Both the position numbers and the translations under genes were made by a program. The notes beneath the pieces are model-generated. The model worked only from the letters and a program-made list of their open reading frames with translations, was not told the origin of the DNA and searched no databases. Positions 1 to 6,800 of a DNA stretch of 11,466 nucleotides are shown in pieces. Within the stretch, counting starts at the first letter, position 1. Each line of letters opens with the position of its first letter. Origin of the DNA: Gallionellaceae bacterium (lineage in GTDB: Bacteria; Pseudomonadota; Gammaproteobacteria; Burkholderiales; Gallionellaceae); assembly GCA_003151655.1 (NCBI GenBank), contig PLYB01000106.1, forward strand, positions 503-11,968, given 5' to 3'.

Positions 1-60
1 ATCCAGGAATTCGTGAACAAGAAACTGGTTTGCGTTGTTTCGATTGACGCATCGGCATAG
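1..60 (+). CDS. Possible 3' end of an upstream gene
   Basis: Frame 1 is open from the first base and closes with TAG at 58-60, giving the tail IQEFVNKKLVCVVSIDASA. The tail reads like ordinary protein, and the next gene's most natural start (ATG 107) lies 46 bases further on, so an upstream gene ending here fits the layout. Nineteen residues are too few to name a family, and an open frame this short can occur by chance. The other explanation is that the cupin gene begins at the TTG at 35, in which case this would be non-coding. Confidence 0.25.
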   Translation: MQEFVNKKLVCVVSIDASA

Positions 61-106
61 GCATGCAGGTCAACTCGCCGTTGTAAAAAAACCATCCGTT
101 ATACAT

Positions 107-1054
107 ATGACCCTAAAACCTGACACCGTGAAAGAAAATATTCCCACCAATAATTTGCAATGGGGAGCCGCAGCATTATTTAACGAATACATGTCTGCGG
201 TGAATCCTGCGATGCCGAAAATCACCATTGAGGCTTTCGATAGTTCGTTACACGAAACGGGCAATACACGAATCATCCCGCTTGATCTGTCGCATACGCT
301 CAAGACGAATTACCCCGCCAGCACGCCCAATCTGATGGCGAGTTTCGTACGAATTTGCGCGGGGGAAATGATCGTGACTTCGGCAAAAGCCTCTTCGGAA
401 ATGTTCTATGTTATCCGGGGGGCAGGCACGAGCGAGACTGAATGGGGCATCACCGAATGGTCGGCGGGTGACGTTTTTGTCATCCCCGCGACAGCGTCGG
501 CGCGCCATGCGGCAACTGCTGACACTGCCTTTTACTGGGTCAACGACGCGCCCGTCCTCGGCTATCTTGGCGCTATCCCTGCCAGAGCTGCTTTCTCCCC
601 GGTCTTTTTCTCTCACGAACGAATTATTTTGGAACTTGAACGGGTGAGGGCAGATCCTGAGGCATCGTCCCGCAACCGAATAGGTGTGCTGCTTGCGAAT
701 CCCGCCTGCCAGTTGACCAAGACAATTACCCCGACTCTGTGGTCGCTCTATTGCGTACTACCGGCTGGCACAGTCCAGTTGCCGCACCGGCATAATTCCG
801 TGGCACTCGATTACTGCGTTTCGACAGGTTCTGACACCTATACCCTGATCGGCAGAGAAGTCGACGAAAACGGTCGTATCGTTGATCCCGTTAAGGCGAT
901 ATGGACGACGGGTTCGGTATTTGTAACGCCCCCCGGCTTGTGGCACTCGCATCACAACGAATCGGAGGAAGATGCCTATGTATTACCCATTCAGGATGCC
1001 GGCCTCGTGACACAAATGCGAATCCTCGACATCCAGTTCGTAACGGCAAACTAA
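107..1054 (+). CDS. Bicupin-domain protein of unknown substrate
   Basis: The protein is 315 aa from ATG 107. The frame stays open upstream to a TTG at 35, but those 24 extra residues (rich in His and Arg) do not look like protein of this family, so I prefer the ATG; no strong ribosome binding site is visible for either. The fold looks like two cupin barrels. The C-terminal one has the HRH pair (H227, H229) and a clean cupin motif 2: G269, P275, G277, H280 and N284 spaced as G-x5-P-x-G-x2-H-x3-N. The motif 1 glutamate is not at its usual spacing; D235 is the nearest acid. The N-terminal barrel (about residues 75-150) keeps the turn YVIRGAG and GDVFVIPA but lacks an HxH pair, so it probably binds no metal. 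The layout recalls gentisate or 1-hydroxy-2-naphthoate dioxygenase-type bicupins, but in gentisate dioxygenase the metal sits in the N-terminal barrel, so an enzyme name would be a guess. It is probably cytoplasmic, since no signal peptide is seen. Confidence 0.85.
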   Translation: MTLKPDTVKENIPTNNLQWGAAALFNEYMSAVNPAMPKITIEAFDSSLHETGNTRIIPLDLSHTLKTNYPASTPNLMASFVRICAGEMIVTSAKASSEMFYVIRGAGTSETEWGITEWSAGDVFVIPATASARHAATADTAFYWVNDAPVLGYLGAIPARAAFSPVFFSHERIILELERVRADPEASSRNRIGVLLANPACQLTKTITPTLWSLYCVLPAGTVQLPHRHNSVALDYCVSTGSDTYTLIGREVDENGRIVDPVKAIWTTGSVFVTPPGLWHSHHNESEEDAYVLPIQDAGLVTQMRILDIQFVTAN

Positions 1055-1144
1055 GTTAGATACCACACAGATTCGCAACTTCATTTCGTTCAATCTGAAC
1101 TTTCTGCAGGGATAAGCCTGTTAATTTAGTTGAAGGGAATGGTC

Positions 1145-1330
1145 ATGAACAAAAATCAAGTAAAAGGTGCGGTAAAAGACATCGCTGGCAAGGTGCAGGA
1201 AGAAGTTGGAAAGCTGGTCGGTAGCAATGAACAGCAAGCTAAAGGTCTCAGCAAACAAATTTCCGGCAAAGCTGAAAAAGTCTATGGAGAAGCAAAAGCA
1301 GTAGTCAAGGATGCAACCACGCGCTCTTAA
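1145..1330 (+). CDS. CsbD-like stress-response protein
   Basis: A 61-residue, highly charged, Lys/Glu/Ala/Gly-rich protein with the CsbD signature: the N-terminal NQVKGAVKDIAGKVQEEVGK, then a second similar stretch, KQISGKAEKVYGEAK. CsbD family proteins (PF05532) are small soluble proteins often induced by general stress, envelope or osmotic stress; their biochemical role is not known. Length matches the family's usual 60-70 residues. ATG 1145 is chosen because AAGGGA (1133-1138) lies 6 bases upstream; an in-frame ATG at 1139 and a TTG at 1130 are poorer fits. It stands 90 bases after the cupin gene and about 150 bases before the next gene, so it probably has its own promoter. No clear terminator follows. 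Confidence 0.9.
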   Translation: MNKNQVKGAVKDIAGKVQEEVGKLVGSNEQQAKGLSKQISGKAEKVYGEAKAVVKDATTRS

Positions 1331-1477
1331 AGTATTAACATGATGCCATGTGGTCGCTAGGGTGATCGCATTCAGTTTGTTGCAAGTTTTAGTTTGCCAC
1401 TTTCGCTGGTCTGTCTATGCGCAAATTCGGGAAGGTTGGAGGGTATACGTTCATTCCATCAGCAGGAGGTATTGATA

Positions 1478-1672
1478 ATGAAACTTCAAAAAATCATCAG
1501 CACAGCCATAGTCATGAGTGCGCTCATTGCGACCCTCGCTGCTTGTCAGAAAGAGCCGGGGCCGGCAGAGAAGGCTGGTAAGGCAGTCGACAATGCAACA
1601 GAGAAAGCAGGGCAGCAGATTGAAAAATCAGGTGAGGACATACAGAACGCAGCTAAAGGCAACAAGAAGTGA
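1478..1672 (+). CDS. Small amphipathic lipoprotein
   Basis: A 64-aa product with a typical lipoprotein signal peptide: MKLQK, a hydrophobic stretch from about residue 6 to 20, then the lipobox L20-A-A-C23. The mature part of about 42 residues is hydrophilic and repetitive, with heptad-like copies of EKAGKAVDNA, EKAGQQIEK and SGEDIQNAAK that should form an amphipathic helix. Gln at +2 after the cysteine predicts outer-membrane sorting in a Lol-type system. The frame is open further upstream to 1394, but GGAGGT at 1465-1470, 7 bases before ATG 1478, fixes the start. It resembles entericidin-like and other short AEKAG-repeat lipoproteins common in proteobacteria; the function of this one is unknown. 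Its neighbours are other small stress-type genes on the same strand. Confidence 0.88.
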   Translation: MKLQKIISTAIVMSALIATLAACQKEPGPAEKAGKAVDNATEKAGQQIEKSGEDIQNAAKGNKK

Positions 1673-1689
1673 GTGGTTTGCGATAACTC

Positions 1690-1805
1690 GTAGCCGTTTT
1701 AGCAAAACGATTACAAATAAGCCGCTCGGCCTGAGCTTGTAGAAGGCTTGTAATAGCTGAAAAAAACGGTTCGACAAGTTCACCGAGAACGGTAGCTGTT
1801 TTGGC
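1690..1805. repeat. Palindromic intergenic repeat with flanking direct repeats
   Basis: Two arms form an imperfect inverted repeat: CTCGGCCTGAGCTTGTAGAA (from 1725) and GGTTCGACAAGTTCACCGAG (1768-1787), differing by a 2-base insertion and a few mismatches. The core GTTCGACAAG(C/T)TCA is of a type I know from dispersed REP-like elements in many proteobacterial genomes. Outside the arms lies a near-direct repeat, GTAGCCGTTTTAGC (1690-1703) and GTAGCTGTTTTGGC (1792-1805), identical at 12 of 14 positions. The left copy also contains the small hairpin CGTTTT-AGC-AAAACG (1695-1709). An open frame on the minus strand across this block is caused by the repeat and is not a gene. Confidence 0.6.
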
Positions 1806-1922
1806 GGAGCAGTCTACTAAAAGTGCCACGTTACGGGCGACCAAATATAAGAGATGCATGGCACAGAAATTTATTGGTTGATTAAGAATAATTTATGAGT
1901 CTGTCTAAGTAACATATTTCCA

Positions 1923-1934
1923 TATTACGTAATA
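1923..1934. promoter_or_regulatory. Perfect 12-bp palindrome, candidate operator
   Basis: TATTACGTAATA is a perfect palindrome placed 5 bases before the GGAGGT ribosome binding site (1940-1945) of the glycine-zipper lipoprotein gene. Its position fits a dimeric regulator site in the leader or at the start of transcription. No second copy was noticed in the window, and the A/T-rich context makes a chance palindrome possible. Confidence 0.35.
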
Positions 1935-1952
1935 ACAACGGAGGTATTCGAT

Positions 1953-2129
1953 ATGAACGCCATACAAAAGCTAGCTGTGAGTGCGGCAATTGCAGTCATG
2001 CTGTTTAGTCTTGTGGGTTGTACTGTCATCGGTGCAGGTGTCGGCGCTTTGGCAGGAGCAGGCACGCCAGTGGGAATGGTTGGCGGGGCAGTGATAGGTG
2101 GCGTTGTCGGCTATGAGGTTGGCAAGTAA
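1953..2129 (+). CDS. Glycine-zipper lipoprotein
   Basis: A 58-aa protein too short for most gene callers. It begins with a signal peptide (MNAIQK, then a hydrophobic core about 7-20) ending in the lipobox L20-V-G-C23. The mature part is almost wholly small and hydrophobic, with GxxxG-type spacing: GAGVGALAGAG followed by GMVGGAVIGGVVGYEVG. This matches glycine-zipper domains of the YmgG/SlyB/osmotically inducible lipoprotein type, which pack as transmembrane hairpins. GGAGGT at 1940-1945 with 7 bases of spacing fixes ATG 1953. It is probably anchored in the outer membrane and tied to envelope integrity or stress; that role is inferred from the family. The initiation region GGAGGTATTCGATATG is nearly the same as that of the lipoprotein gene at 1478. 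Confidence 0.85.
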   Translation: MNAIQKLAVSAAIAVMLFSLVGCTVIGAGVGALAGAGTPVGMVGGAVIGGVVGYEVGK

Positions 2130-2160
2130 AAAATAATTTGTTATCTACGCTATGCCACAA

Positions 2161-2187
2161 CTGCGTCGACTCGATTGAGTTGCGCAG
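2161..2187 (+). other. Intergenic hairpin between two small genes
   Basis: Outer stem CTGCG (2161-2165) with CGCAG (2183-2187) and inner stem ACTC (2169-2172) with GAGT (2177-2180) around the loop GATT. The bulge is three bases on one side and two on the other. No T-run follows, so it is not a convincing intrinsic terminator; it may separate or stabilise transcripts of the flanking genes. Confidence 0.35.
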
Positions 2188-2226
2188 ATGATTGCAAAGA
2201 AAGTCATTAATAGAAAGGTCAATATC

Positions 2227-2364
2227 ATGCTGTATACCATTGCTGTAGTTATGCTCGTCTTGTGGTTACTAGGTCTGATTACGTCTAACACTATGGGCGG
2301 TTTTATCCATATATTATTGGTGATCGCTATTGTAGTTGTCCTGCTGAGAATAATTAATGGATAA
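2227..2364 (+). CDS. lmo0937-type small membrane protein
   Basis: A 45-residue inner-membrane protein with two hydrophobic helices (about 3-20 and 27-41) joined by a short turn, SNTMGGF. The pattern MLYTIAVVMLVLWLLGL, then GGFIHILLVIAIVVVLLRII, is the hallmark of the lmo0937 family (DUF5670), found in many bacteria, often beside CsbD and other general-stress genes, with no known activity. AAAGG at about 2213-2217, some 9 bases before ATG 2227, serves as the ribosome binding site. Family length is typically 45-50 residues, so the gene is complete. About 97 bases and a hairpin separate it from the glycine-zipper gene. Confidence 0.85.
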   Translation: MLYTIAVVMLVLWLLGLITSNTMGGFIHILLVIAIVVVLLRIING

Positions 2365-2443
2365 CTGAGTCATAGGCAGATTACAGCGGGATTTTAAAAC
2401 CTGAAACAACTCAGCGATATAAATTATTCGTATCAATAAGGTT

Positions 2444-3088
2444 ATGCTTGTGCCAATAATATCAACTTGTGAGTTTAATGAATCAGCCACCGCTCAGTCT
2501 GTTGCAGGGGCATCTTCGGTGAAAGATTTTCCTATTGTTTGCGTCGGTGGTTCGGCCGGTGGTCTCGATGCCTATATTCGGCTATTGCAAAATCTTCCGG
2601 CGGATATGGGTGTGGCGATTGTCATCGTTAATCACATTACAAAATTCCCCACGCACCTCCATGAGGTTTTGCCACGTTTTACAACAATGCCGGTTGAGCT
2701 AATCACGGAAAGTTTACTAATCGAACCTAACCGCGTATTTATTATCCCCGAAAATCGTGACTTGCACGTTCGCAATGGTGAGTTTCGTCTGGAGCCCATA
2801 TCAAAACCCAGAGGATGGCCTGATGTAATTACGGTTTTTCTGCGTTCGCTGACGCGTTACTGGGACGGAAAGCTTATTGCAGTTATTGTCTCCGGTTATG
2901 ATGGTGACGGGGCTGCCGCAATGTGCGGCATCAAACAAGTAGGCGGCATTACCATCGCGCAGAAGCTTAGCACAGCGAAACAACCGGACATGCCGGAAAG
3001 CGCAATTGACAGCGGGTGCATCGATTTCATCCTCTCGCCGGAAGATATCGCTCAAGAAATTGTGCACATTGCGCGCATTGAAGTTTAA
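2444..3088 (+). CDS. Stand-alone CheB-type methylesterase domain protein
   Basis: A 214-aa protein made up of a CheB C-terminal domain after about 28 poorly conserved residues. CheB hydrolyses glutamyl methyl esters (or deamidates glutamines) on chemoreceptors. The catalytic triad seems intact: S37 in VGGSAGG (GxSxGG nucleophile), H64 in IVNHI, and D155 in SGYDGDGAAAM, which aligns with the family's G-M-G-N-D-G motif. The late motif PDMPESAIDSGCIDFIL matches the family's MP-x-x-AI-x-x-G-x-x-D. There is no receiver domain and no CheR, CheA or receptor gene in the window, so regulation and substrate must differ from classical CheB; such orphan domains also occur in CheB/CheR fusion histidine kinases. 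AAGG (2438-2441) is only 2 bases from ATG 2444 but 8 from an in-frame GTG at 2450, which may be the true start. It is probably cytoplasmic. Confidence 0.88.
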   Translation: MLVPIISTCEFNESATAQSVAGASSVKDFPIVCVGGSAGGLDAYIRLLQNLPADMGVAIVIVNHITKFPTHLHEVLPRFTTMPVELITESLLIEPNRVFIIPENRDLHVRNGEFRLEPISKPRGWPDVITVFLRSLTRYWDGKLIAVIVSGYDGDGAAAMCGIKQVGGITIAQKLSTAKQPDMPESAIDSGCIDFILSPEDIAQEIVHIARIEV

Positions 3089-3127
3089 GCAAGCAGAAAA
3101 TTATCCAGAGTAATATCTGTATAAGCG

Positions 3128-3203
3128 TGAACAAAATGCCTGCCATAACCCCAGCCCAAACTACAGAAAACCAAGTGCTGGAAGTTAAACAGGCATTCGT
3201 TCA
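3128..3203. repeat. Imperfect inverted repeat after the cheB-like gene
   Basis: TGAACAAAATGCCTG (3128-3142) pairs with CAGGCATTCGTTCA (3190-3203), including a perfect 8-bp AATGCCTG/CAGGCATT core, with 47 bases between the arms. It lies between two convergent genes, the cheB-like gene and the small minus-strand gene. The loop is long and no T-run follows, so a terminator call would be weak. A regulator site or a relic of a mobile element is also possible. Confidence 0.3.
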
Positions 3204-3259
3204 TCTCATTTCAATCCACAATAAAAATGACAAATAAAAATGGATTCAAATCATTATTG

Positions 3260-3367
3260 CTAATGTTTAATCCGTTTTTGTTTTGCATCCTCCTGCACAA
3301 TGACAAGCGCCGTAAATCCAAGAGCTACGACAATGTGCAACCATACCCAAGCTACATTCATATCCAT
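3260..3367 (-). CDS. Small single-helix membrane protein
   Basis: On the minus strand, ATG (3367-3365) to TAG (3262-3260) encodes 35 residues: MDMNVAWVWLHIVVALGFTA, then LVIVQEDAKQKRIKH. It has one hydrophobic helix (about 5-24) and a short positively charged tail, as in single-pass inner-membrane small proteins with the tail in the cytoplasm. A strong AAGGAG (plus-strand CTCCTT at 3375-3380) sits 7 bases before the ATG. That spacing, together with the clean helix-plus-basic-tail design, makes translation likely. I do not recognise a family. It runs convergently to the cheB-like gene, and its promoter must share the spacer with that of the glucan synthase gene. Confidence 0.6.
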   Translation of the reverse strand: MDMNVAWVWLHIVVALGFTALVIVQEDAKQKRIKH

Positions 3368-3380
3368 TTTAGTTCTCCTT

Positions 3381-3788
3381 AATGATTGGAATCGGGATTA
3401 AGCCGATCACTTACGCCCGCTTATGGCATTCACATTTCATGTCTGCCAAGTAGATTAACTATATGTACACGACTTCAACGGCACAGTGCGACACCAAACA
3501 TAGGAAGAATCGGTCGAACGAAAGTAAGTTGTTTTTCAGTTTCCTGAGTACGGCATCCAGTTCTGTTCTTTACTGCACATACCGTTGTGGCAAGCAAGCG
3601 GAGACTTGCTTCGAAAGAAAGTTTGCAGGCAGGTCAATTCGTCGGGCTTTAATTTTGTAAATTTCCAGACATGTGCAGGATGGAGTTGGTCTGCAGTTCT
3701 GTAAGGCATTGGGTTGTATATCTGCCACCCGAAGACCACATCTTGTTGTTGCAATATCTAATTCCTTCTCTGGCTCGGACTGTCGTAC
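3381..3788. other. Long leader/spacer between divergent genes
   Basis: About 400 A/T-richer bases between the minus-strand small gene and the glucan synthase. I see no confident gene here. Several open frames exist but lack ribosome binding sites and family features. One short frame (ATG 3671 to TAA 3809-3811, 46 residues, containing VVYLPPEDHILLLQYLIPSL) ends exactly across the start region of the synthase; it could be a leader peptide or chance. The region must hold both promoters, but no -35/-10 pair was good enough to call. Confidence 0.5.
3592..3611. promoter_or_regulatory. Perfect 7-bp hairpin upstream of the glucan synthase
   Basis: AAGCAAG (3592-3598) and CTTGCTT (3605-3611) pair perfectly around the 6-base loop CGGAGA. 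No T-run follows on either strand, so it is more likely an operator or a structured leader element than a terminator. It lies about 180 bases before the synthase ribosome binding site. Confidence 0.35.
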
Positions 3789-3809
3789 AAGGAGAATTTC
3801 ATCGTCATT
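3789..3809 (+). promoter_or_regulatory. Strong ribosome binding site without a standard start codon
   Basis: AAGGAG (3789-3794) is followed, in the synthase frame, by ATC (3801, 6 bases of spacing), GTC (3804) and ATT (3807, 12 bases). No ATG, GTG or TTG is in frame between the upstream stop (TAA 3759-3761) and TTG 3870. The stretch after it reads IKEFGFVGVRKELG and leads straight into the conserved LRAELFSIE, so it looks translated. Confidence 0.5.
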
Positions 3810-3869
3810 AAAGAATTCGGATTTGTCGGCGTTCGCAAAGAACTGGGTACGGATAAAGATACCGAGTTA

Positions 3870-6800
3870 TTGCGCGCGGAGCTTTTTAGTATTGAGCAAC
3901 TGAAGCGTCACGCGGTTGTATTGGCGGGTCAACATAGCATTGATCCGCATCAGGGCGCGGACAAGTTGCTGCCACGACTGGCCGATAACGCGCGTGTTCT
4001 GCTGACTGCCTACAATATCGTTACTGCAGCTACTGCGCCAGAGCAGCAGCTCGTGCCTGCCGAGGTTTGGTTGCTCGATAACTTCTATCTGATCGAGCAA
4101 CAGATAGCTCTGGCACGCCGTCATTTGCCCCGTGGCTATAGCCGACAGTTACCCCGGTTAATTGATGGCCTGTCAGACGGGTTTCCCCGTATCTATGATT
4201 TGGCCCTGGAGTTAATATCCCACATGGATGGGCGTGTGGATAGCGACAATGCAACCCAATTCATTGCCGCCTACCAGACGGTTAATCCGTTGAAGCTGAG
4301 CGAGTTGTGGGCGTTCCCGATCATGTTGCAACTGGCATTGCTGGAAAACTTGCGACGTATTGGCCTGCGTATCGCTCATCGGCGAGAGGAACGCGATGCG
4401 GCTGTTACATGGGCACATCGCATGTTGGCGACAGTAGAAAACAAGCCCAAACATCTGATCAATTTGCTGGCTGAGTTTGCCAATGCCGATGTGCCGCTGA
4501 CCGCGCCGTTTGTGGAGGAATTTTACGCAAGGCTGCAGACGCATGCTCCCGCGATGGCTTTTGTTCAAACATGGGTTGAACAGAAGTTGCTTGAGCAGGG
4601 GGTGACTGCAACGCAACTTTCGGCAACCGCCGGACGAACCGCTGCCACCGACCAGATATCCATCGCAAACAGTATCGGCAGCTTGCGCTTCATCGGTGCC
4701 ATGGACTGGCGGAATTACGTCGAGTCGCTCAGTATCGTCGAACATACCTTGCATGATGATCCGATGGCAATGTATGCCCGTCAGGATTTTGCCACACGTG
4801 ACCGTTACCGGCATGTCATCGAAGACGTGGCCAGAAGCAGTTCGCGCAGCGAATTGGACGTGGCACGCGCCGCAGTTGCGCTTGCGCAGGCCGTAGCAGC
4901 GCAATCGGGTCAGCTTGACCGCACGGCTCATGTCGGATACTACTTGATCGATCATGGTCGTCATCTGCTGGAGCGCACGGTTGGCTATCGTTTGAATTGG
5001 AAAGAACGGATCAGCCGGGTGAGTCGGCATTACTGCCTAGTACTTTATCTCACCCCGATTCTGTTGCTCACCACGCTGGCAACCACAATTGTATTGTTGT
5101 CGTTTGGCGATCTTGCGTTGACGAACTGGCGACTTTGGTTTTTTGCGATCATCGGCATCATTGGTACCTCGGCAGTGGCGGTCTCGCTAGTCAATTTGGG
5201 TGCCACGTTAATCCTGCCTCCGCGCGGCTTGCCCAGACTGGATTTTTCAAAAGGTATTCCCGATGTTCATCGAACCATGGTGGTCGTTCCGACTCTGCTG
5301 AGCAAACCGCAGGAGATTGATGATCTGCTCGATGCCATGGAGATACGTTATCTCGGCAATCGCGATCCCAATCTGTTCTTCGCATTGTTGACGGATTTTC
5401 GCGATGCGTCCCAGAGCATGTTGCCGGACGACGGCAAGTTGCTAGCCTATGCACGCGCGGCGGTATCTGCACTTAACGAAACCTATCGCGATGACAGGCC
5501 AAATATCTTTTATCTGTTCCATCGCCCCCGCCTGTGGAATCCGCACGAACAAGTGTGGATGGGATATGAGCGTAAGCGCGGCAAGTTGGAGCAGTTCAAT
5601 GCCTTGTTGCGGGGAGAAGGAAAGGATTCATTCTCGGAAGTCGTTGGTGATGTATCTATCCTCGCTTCGATTAAATACGTCATCACGCTGGATACCGACA
5701 CGCAACTACCGCGCGATGCGGCGCGCACTCTGATAGGAAACCTTGCGCACCCGCTCAATCGCCCGGTGTTTGACACCCGCAAAGGTCGCGTGGTTGAAGG
5801 TTACGCTATCTTGCAGCCACGGGCATCCATCAGCTTGACCAGTGCATGCCAGTCATGGTTTACCAAACTGTTCGCGGGTGAGTCGGGCATTGATCCGTAC
5901 ACGCGCGAGGTCTCTGATGTCTATCAGGATATTTTTGGGGAGGGTTCCTTCATCGGCAAAGGTATTTACGATGTGGATGCTTTTCGTCAGGCGGTTGATG
6001 GGCGCTTCCCTGAAAATTTAATTCTCAGTCACGACTTGTTGGAAAGCGGCTATGCACGTTCGGCACTGGTCACCGATGTTGATCTTATCGAAGAGCATCC
6101 GGCCAGCTATGCCATGGACATCAGTCGTCGTCACCGCTGGATACGCGGCGACTGGCAACTGGCAGGCTGGCTGCTACCGAGTGTGCCGGTTCTGCAAAAG
6201 GAAAATGAATCACCGGCAAAACGGCAGCGAAATCCTTTGTCAGTCTTGCTGCTGTGGAAGATATTGGACAATCTTCGACGCAGTCTGGTCGGCCCCTCGT
6301 TGCTTGCCTTGCTGCTGGCGGGTTGGTTGTTCGGTACACAACCAGTGTGGTTTTGGACAGTGCTAATCGGGTGCATTTTGTTGCTGCCCGGTTTGCTTGC
6401 TGTCGTGATCGAGTTTATGCGCAAGCCTGAAGAACGTGAGTGGCGCGCACACTGGATGATCACCGGAAAATCGGCAAATCGTCCCATCGTACTCGCTTTG
6501 CTGACGTTAGTTTTGTTGCCTTATGACGCGTTGATCAGTCTGGATGCAATCGCGCGCTCGGGAGTGAGAATGGTGTTCACGCGTCGCGGCTTGCTGCTCT
6601 GGCATCTGCAATCCTACTCAAGTCGCAACGCGCGCCACACGCTGGCCGACTTTGTACGTGAGATGTGGATCGCGCCTGTGTTAGCGGTAGCCGCCGCATT
6701 GTTATTGTCAGCCACCGGCTTATCGGATGTGATCCAGTGTGCGCCTATCCTGTTGCTCTGGGGAATGTCGCCAGTGGTCGGTTGGTGGATCAGTCGGCCA

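Noticed and set aside
1653..1859. 68-codon minus-strand frame with AKTAT seen twice
   Set aside because: The repeated peptide comes from the nucleotide direct repeat at 1690-1703 and 1792-1805; the block is a non-coding repeat.
2161..2187. Hairpin as an intrinsic terminator
   Set aside because: The stem is interrupted by unpaired bases and is not followed by a T-run on the plus strand.
3463..3660. 65-codon plus-strand frame in the long spacer
   Set aside because: No ribosome binding site, Ser/Cys/Arg-rich composition and no domain; looks like chance.
3536..3754. 72-codon minus-strand frame in the long spacer
   Set aside because: No ribosome binding site or recognisable domain, and it spans the 3592-3611 hairpin; judged chance.
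4212..5030. 272-codon open frame on the minus strand
   Set aside because: It lies wholly opposite the glucan synthase coding frame, has no family features and is rich in Cys, Arg and His as expected for an antisense shadow.
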